From assembly GCA_041663205.1 (NCBI GenBank), contig JBAZQZ010000031.1, forward strand, positions 1-9,475: a DNA stretch of 9,475 bases, written 5' to 3'. Shown here in pieces: positions 5,177 to 9,475 of this stretch. The notes beneath the pieces are model-generated. The model made no database searches and had not been told where the DNA came from. It worked only from the letters and a program-made list of their open reading frames with translations. Each line of letters opens with the position of its first letter. Within the stretch, counting starts at the first letter, position 1. The position numbers and the translations under genes were made by a program. The DNA comes from UM-FILTER-38-24 sp041663205. GTDB lineage: Bacteria > Patescibacteriota > Gracilibacteria > UBA1369 > LOWO2-01-FULL-3.

Positions 5177-5196
5177 AGAAAAGGGCGCATTTTTTT
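5168..5196 (+). terminator. Intrinsic terminator in the leader
   Basis: ATGCGCC (5168-5174) pairs with GGCGCAT (5184-5190) around a 9-nt A-rich loop. A run of seven T follows from 5190 to 5196. It lies after the short leader frame and before the radical SAM gene at 5218, so it would cut off expression of that gene unless disrupted. Confidence 0.85.
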
Positions 5197-5217
5197 ATTT
5201 TAATTATTTTTAAAATC

Positions 5218-7224
5218 ATGACTAATTTAGAAACTCGAGAAATTCAAAACCCACGTTCACTACATTTCGACGCAAGAGGAAGCAGAGATGACGTGGTCCA
5301 AAATCTACAAACTCTTATAAGAGGGCTGGATTCTGCGGTAAATTCAGATAAAGAAATTCCTCGCAATGAATCCACCCTTGCAATTCGTCCTCCTGCGAAA
5401 CACGTTCAAGAACTAAAACTCCAAGAATTAACGTCTGATTCAAGACCAAAATTCACAATTGCCGAATTCGTCGATGGATATGATCACGGTGATTCGATTT
5501 TGATTTTGCAAAATATTTTGCCGTTTCTTTCCTCTATTGGAATTGGAGGGGAAGTTTCGAAACATGGTGGAACGATAACAATCCCTGAAATTGACGAAGT
5601 CTGTTTTGATGAAAATGGACTGATAACTCAAAGCAATAATCCTGCGATGATTGGAAAAGATATTTTTCATTACGTATCTTGTTTCATCGGACAAGAAATT
5701 GCCGTTGTCTTAAAAAAAGGAGATGAATTCAGATATGTTTCCGATATTTCGGCGTTTGAAAAAACTCCAAAAAATGCAGAAGGAAAAAATCAATTCCTCG
5801 GCAGAGACATCGTTGATTTCCATGCGAAGGCTCCAAATTTCGGAAGGATTTTAGCGCCGATGTATAGAAAACTTTTGGAATGTTTCGCGGCAGGAAAACT
5901 TGATCTTTTGACCGTTGATTTGCACGGAGGAAATAAATTTTTCGACACAAAAACAAGGAAAGAAATTCATAGATTCGAGAGAGATTATTTCTTGCCATTA
6001 ACCGGAGAAGATGGAGAATTTGCCGGATTCATCGGACTTGCCGACACCGTCTTCAAGCCTGTAGATGAGCCAAAAAGTCCTTTCGAAGGTGGTGATTATG
6101 TCGAAGAAGTAAAAACTCAAACAGATTTATTTAATGCAAGATATCTGACTGCATGTGACATGGATAAAATGAGAAGAGATTTGGTGCAAAAACTTTCTTC
6201 CGATGAAATTTCTGATGAAGAAAGACTTGAAATTGCAAAAACTATTTTGGAAGATAAAGAATTTTTCGGAGATGAAGTTCTTGCTCAGGCGAAGGCGTTG
6301 AATAAAGAAAAATTTGGAGAAAAAATTGAGCTTTATGGAATAAGTTATATATCTGATTCGTGTGCAAATGATTGTACTTATTGCGGACTTAATTCTGGCA
6401 TAAAACAAGAGAGATCATCTCTTTCGGACGCAGAGATGGAAGCAGATTTCGAAGCTGTTTTACAGCATAAGCCTGAAGAATTCTGCATTTTGGCCGGAGA
6501 AAATCCAAAGAACAAAATAGATATCGTCCGCGCACTTGCGATCATTGATAAAGTAAATAAAAAATTCGGAAATCCTCTAAGATGCATCACAATAAATATG
6601 GCCCCAATGAGTGAAGCAGATTTTCGTGAAATTGCGCAGTCAAATCCTTCGGCTGTACCTTTGCAATACAGAATATTTCAAGAAACTTACGATAAAGACC
6701 AATATGCGAAATACCATACTCGTGGACCGAAAAGTAATTTCGAATTTCGCAGAAATGCTCAACAGCGCGCGCTCGCCGGAGGAATCGATAAAGTCGGGAT
6801 TGGATCACTACTTGGCATAAATGACCGAAATGAACCATATAAACATGCAGGCAATGATGCTGAAATTCTTGCGTTGATGGAACATGCAACTCAACTTGGA
6901 GGTTATTGCAGCCTTTCACTACCTCGCCATCAACCTGTAGAAGGATATGATTTCAAAACGCCAAATCCTGTTGATGATAAATTATATATTTTTTATCACG
7001 CACTTTTGAGACTTGCTTTGCCAAACACAAAACTGATGACTACTGCAAGAGAAACCCCTGAGCTTATTCTGGAACTTGAGCCATTCATCAATATTCGCGA
7101 CCTTGCTCCAAGGCCTGGAGTAGGCGGAAATTTCAGAGAAAGAGCCAATTTCCAAAATGAACTTGGCGACAGCAGAAGTGCAGGAGAAATAATAAGAGAT
7201 CTTATGGAAAGAGTACGAAGATAG
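5218..7224 (+). CDS. PAS-like/ThiH-HydG-family radical SAM fusion protein
   Basis: The 668-residue protein has two halves. Residues 1-77 look disordered. Residues about 118-285 resemble a PAS/PAC sensor fold: EIDEVCFDENGLIT (124-137), GRDIVDFH, then PLTGEDGEFAGFIGLAD, a common PAC ending. From about 350 onwards it is a radical SAM enzyme: FGEKIELYGISYISDSCANDCTYCG carries the [4Fe-4S] motif CX3CX2C at C382, C386 and C389. Further family segments are ILAGENP, the ThiH-like YRIFQETYDKDQYAKYHTRGPK, KVGIGSLLGIND, YCSLSLPRHQPVEG and LMTTARETPELI. These match ThiH, HydG and NosL, which cleave tyrosine or tryptophan through a radical at the amino nitrogen. HydG's C-terminal auxiliary-cluster cysteines are absent. 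No thiamine or hydrogenase genes are nearby, so the product is unknown. There is no Shine-Dalgarno; the gene lies behind an attenuator-like leader. Glycine is mostly GGA, unlike neighbours that often use GGG, hinting at transfer. Confidence 0.85.
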   Translation: MTNLETREIQNPRSLHFDARGSRDDVVQNLQTLIRGLDSAVNSDKEIPRNESTLAIRPPAKHVQELKLQELTSDSRPKFTIAEFVDGYDHGDSILILQNILPFLSSIGIGGEVSKHGGTITIPEIDEVCFDENGLITQSNNPAMIGKDIFHYVSCFIGQEIAVVLKKGDEFRYVSDISAFEKTPKNAEGKNQFLGRDIVDFHAKAPNFGRILAPMYRKLLECFAAGKLDLLTVDLHGGNKFFDTKTRKEIHRFERDYFLPLTGEDGEFAGFIGLADTVFKPVDEPKSPFEGGDYVEEVKTQTDLFNARYLTACDMDKMRRDLVQKLSSDEISDEERLEIAKTILEDKEFFGDEVLAQAKALNKEKFGEKIELYGISYISDSCANDCTYCGLNSGIKQERSSLSDAEMEADFEAVLQHKPEEFCILAGENPKNKIDIVRALAIIDKVNKKFGNPLRCITINMAPMSEADFREIAQSNPSAVPLQYRIFQETYDKDQYAKYHTRGPKSNFEFRRNAQQRALAGGIDKVGIGSLLGINDRNEPYKHAGNDAEILALMEHATQLGGYCSLSLPRHQPVEGYDFKTPNPVDDKLYIFYHALLRLALPNTKLMTTARETPELILELEPFINIRDLAPRPGVGGNFRERANFQNELGDSRSAGEIIRDLMERVRR

Positions 7225-7232
7225 TCTAAAAG

Positions 7233-7264
7233 AGGTGGGGCGTAAATTTATGCTCCACCTTTTT
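7233..7264 (+). terminator. Intrinsic terminator of the radical SAM gene
   Basis: Just after the TAG at 7222-7224, AGGTGGGGC and GCTCCACCT form a nearly perfect stem (one G-U pair) that can extend inwards through CGTAAA/TTTATG. A run of five T follows (7260-7264). This isolates the radical SAM unit from the LCP gene. Confidence 0.88.
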
Positions 7265-7268
7265 CCCA

Positions 7269-7297
7269 TTGCAACATTTGTGGCTTTTTTCTAGAAT
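7269..7297 (+). promoter_or_regulatory. Promoter of the LCP gene
   Basis: TTGCAA (7269-7274), a 17-bp spacer and TAGAAT (7292-7297) lie between the preceding terminator and the LCP gene. The expected transcription start near 7304 gives a leader of about 15 nt to the ATG at 7319. GAAGA in that leader is at best a very weak ribosome-binding sequence. Confidence 0.55.
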
Positions 7298-7318
7298 GAC
7301 GGGGCTGAAGAAACAAAT

Positions 7319-9475
7319 ATGACAAAAAAAGATATAAAAATGAGCGAAGTGAAAATCGAGGACGTAAAAAAAAGCTCGTCCTGTTGTTCTTGTGAGAGTG
7401 TAGAGAAAAAAAATGATTGTTGCGGAAGTTGTTCCGGTGTTTTTGTGAAAAGATTTTTTTCACTTCGGAATGTTTTTCTTTTTATACTTTTTGTTCTTTT
7501 CGCCGTCCAGTATGTTCAAATTCAAAGGATATTCGGGAATTTTTCTTTTCTGGAGGGAAATAATACTTCGTTGATTTCGGAACTCGGGCAGATAAAAGAA
7601 ATTTCCACAAAAATCGGCGGGGATTTAAACGAAGTACGTGAATATATCGGGATGCCGGTGACTGATTATTCATCGGCTGAAGCCATGGAGGAGTCTTCGA
7701 ATGATGAAAGTAAAAACACAAATAAGCTTCAATTGGCCCTTTTCCAGTACGTAGATTATCTTGCGAAGAAAGAGAGCACGGAGACCGGAGTGGCATTAAA
7801 CAAATCTTTTCTCGAAAAAATAAATACCAGCGCCGCACTTGTTTCCGCGATGAATACTTACGGATTTTCGTTTTCGAAACTTAATGATTATGAAACCGCT
7901 ATCACTTTGTCTCTGCTATATCAGGGGCAAACACCTTTTGAATTTCCTGCGGTATTTTTCTATCTTTCGAAAGAAGACGGCAAGCTGTTGCGAAAAACCG
8001 TTGCCGATAAACAGGAGGTTTCTTATGCAAATTTGGAAGAATTTTTCACCGATCTTGTGAATTTTATAAATGCAAACGGGGCCGCATGGAAAACAAGTTT
8101 GGACAGTGTAAACAAATCGCGAACAGACATTGAAAGTGCAATAAATGGCGAGAACGTGCAGAAAAAGCTCACTGAATTAAAATCAAGAATCGATATTGTT
8201 CCCAAAGAAAAAGATTTTAAATACACGTATTCCGTTTTAAATATGACCGGTGACAGTATCGGGGAAATCGTGATTGATTTCAAAACATTGGAGGTTTCTT
8301 TAGTAAATAAAACTGACAATTCTTTCGATAAAACTTCGGATATAAAATCGGATCTTCTTCCTTTTCTTGAGAAATTGGACACTAAAACTTCGATAGAAAA
8401 AAAGGCCAAACAGGTCCTTGAGGACATGAAAAACACGCTTTCCGACAAAGGGTTTTCTCTTGCCCTTGAAGCCGCCGGACTTAAAATTTCCGAGCCTCGC
8501 GAAGATGATGACAGATATTATTTCGACCTTATGACAAAAGCCGGGAAAGTGCTTAGCGCAATCGTTGTTGAGAAAACCACGGGCGTTGTAAATATTGTTG
8601 CGCCGAATGGGACAAATTCGCAAAATCTTCTTTTTTTTGAACCCGAAAGCAAAAAAAAAACTTTAGAGATTCCTAAAGACTTGTCTTCTTTCGCCGGAAA
8701 AACTTTTAATACCGATAAAACTTTCAATGTCCTTTTTGCCGGTAAAAACGGTAGTTTGACCGATACACTCATCTTCGCCCATCTGGACGAATCAACAAAA
8801 GAGATCAAAATGATAAGCATCCCTCGGGATCTTTTTTATAATGGTCGCAAAATAAATGCTTACTCGTATATGTACGGCATGCCTGAGCTGAAAAAACTCA
8901 TCAGCAATTTAACCGGATATAAACTCGATAAATATATCGTGATTGATATGTACGCTTTTATCGACGTGATTGATTTTATTGGTGGGGTCGATATTCATTT
9001 GGACAAGGCGGTTGTGGATCCAACGTATAAAACTATCGACAACGGCGTCGTTGGAACGCTTCATTACGAACCCGGAGATTATCATCTTGGCGGAAAAGAG
9101 GCTTTGCGGTTGGCAAGAAGCAGACATACTTCTTCCGATTTTGCGCGAGCGGAAAGACAACAAATGATTCTTGAAGCGATCCAAAAAAAAGCGCAGAATT
9201 TCGGGTTTGGTGATGCGGAGACCATTTATCAAATTGCGAAGGCTGTGCTCGGGAAAACGGAAACCGATATTTCTCTTGATGAAGCCATAAAATATTATTT
9301 CAAATATCAGAATTACAAGATTGTTTCGAATGACGTGATGTCGTCCGGAAATATTTTCTTTGTGCCGCCGTATATCACAAAGGAGGATTGTGAAGCATCT
9401 GTCGCCAGTGGCGGCGATAGAGGTTGTGAAGGGCAAAACCATGCTTATACCTTGCTCCCTCTCGACGAGAATTGG
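7319..9475 (+). CDS. LCP (LytR-CpsA-Psr) family cell-envelope protein, runs off right edge
   Basis: One frame is open for 719 codons from ATG 7319 to the window end, so the gene is incomplete only because of the window. An in-frame TAG at 7292-7294 limits upstream starts. Order of parts: a cytoplasmic tail with CCSC and CCGSC clusters (C22, C23, C25, C34, C35, C38), one membrane segment (about 51-68), an unrecognised outer region (about 75-465), then the LCP domain. Its signatures are LTDTLIFAHLD (T481, D482), SIPRDL (R503, D504), DFIGGVDIHLD (about 553-563) and LRLARSRHTSSDFARAERQQ (R600, R602, D607, R610, R613). LCP enzymes transfer lipid-linked glycopolymers onto the cell wall or surface proteins. 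The outer insert is far larger than in typical LCP proteins. Two segments near 302-325 and 400-422 share a beta-strand pattern and may be a duplication. Confidence 0.9.
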   Translation, partial: MTKKDIKMSEVKIEDVKKSSSCCSCESVEKKNDCCGSCSGVFVKRFFSLRNVFLFILFVLFAVQYVQIQRIFGNFSFLEGNNTSLISELGQIKEISTKIGGDLNEVREYIGMPVTDYSSAEAMEESSNDESKNTNKLQLALFQYVDYLAKKESTETGVALNKSFLEKINTSAALVSAMNTYGFSFSKLNDYETAITLSLLYQGQTPFEFPAVFFYLSKEDGKLLRKTVADKQEVSYANLEEFFTDLVNFINANGAAWKTSLDSVNKSRTDIESAINGENVQKKLTELKSRIDIVPKEKDFKYTYSVLNMTGDSIGEIVIDFKTLEVSLVNKTDNSFDKTSDIKSDLLPFLEKLDTKTSIEKKAKQVLEDMKNTLSDKGFSLALEAAGLKISEPREDDDRYYFDLMTKAGKVLSAIVVEKTTGVVNIVAPNGTNSQNLLFFEPESKKKTLEIPKDLSSFAGKTFNTDKTFNVLFAGKNGSLTDTLIFAHLDESTKEIKMISIPRDLFYNGRKINAYSYMYGMPELKKLISNLTGYKLDKYIVIDMYAFIDVIDFIGGVDIHLDKAVVDPTYKTIDNGVVGTLHYEPGDYHLGGKEALRLARSRHTSSDFARAERQQMILEAIQKKAQNFGFGDAETIYQIAKAVLGKTETDISLDEAIKYYFKYQNYKIVSNDVMSSGNIFFVPPYITKEDCEASVASGGDRGCEGQNHAYTLLPLDENW

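Noticed and set aside
5058..5217. T-box riboswitch upstream of the radical SAM gene
   Set aside because: No T-box consensus (AGGGTGGNACCGCG-like), and no stem I or specifier loop can be seen; the short translated frame with competing hairpins fits attenuation better.
8023..8820. Minus-strand open frames under the LCP gene
   Set aside because: They are antisense shadows of a continuous plus-strand frame with clear LCP motifs; their translations are Phe/Ser/Lys-rich and unlike known proteins.

Overview
The window looks like AT-rich bacterial chromosome, most likely from a Candidate Phyla Radiation (Patescibacteria) lineage; I would guess a Peregrinibacteria-like group. This is an inference from gene content and style: compact genes, almost no Shine-Dalgarno sequences, an HNH-type N-terminal domain of the kind seen in these genomes, a CapA-like protein, a beta-CASP hydrolase and an LCP protein with an enlarged outer domain. 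The Smr gene ends in TGA at the expected end of the domain and no gene reads through TGA, so the standard bacterial code 11 fits better than the UGA-glycine code of Gracilibacteria/Absconditabacteria.

Layout. Positions 1-483 (minus) hold the N-terminal part of an HNH-endonuclease-like protein that runs off the left edge. Positions 484-801 have no credible gene, but contain a GC-rich array of 13- and 11-bp units bracketed by an 18-bp direct repeat. RNase HI (rnhA, minus) and RlmH (rlmH, plus) are divergent with only 14 bp between their start codons. Downstream on the plus strand come a small glutaredoxin, a CapA-family phosphoesterase (probably with an unannotated signal peptide starting at a non-AUG codon), a beta-CASP metallo-beta-lactamase RNase-like protein that appears to be leaderless, and tRNA-Gly(UCC). 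A small Smr-domain protein lies convergent to the tRNA.

The most interesting region is 5023-7264. A strong promoter is followed by a 26-codon open reading frame with a dense run of Phe/Trp/Tyr codons. Its last codons form one arm of a 9-bp pairing that competes with a clear intrinsic terminator, and then comes a 668-aa protein. That protein joins a PAS-like N-terminal half to a ThiH/HydG-family radical SAM domain, a family whose best-known members cleave tyrosine or tryptophan. This is the anatomy of a leader-peptide attenuator sensing aromatic amino acids upstream of a likely aromatic-amino-acid-related enzyme. A second terminator closes the unit.

The right end (7319-9475, plus) is a single open frame running off the edge. 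It encodes an LCP (LytR-CpsA-Psr) cell-envelope ligase with a cysteine-rich cytoplasmic tail, one membrane anchor and a roughly 400-residue extra domain containing two similar beta-rich segments.

Regulation across the window relies on -10 elements, often extended (TGnTAnnnT), placed 6-7 nt from start codons, which suggests widespread leaderless or near-leaderless translation.
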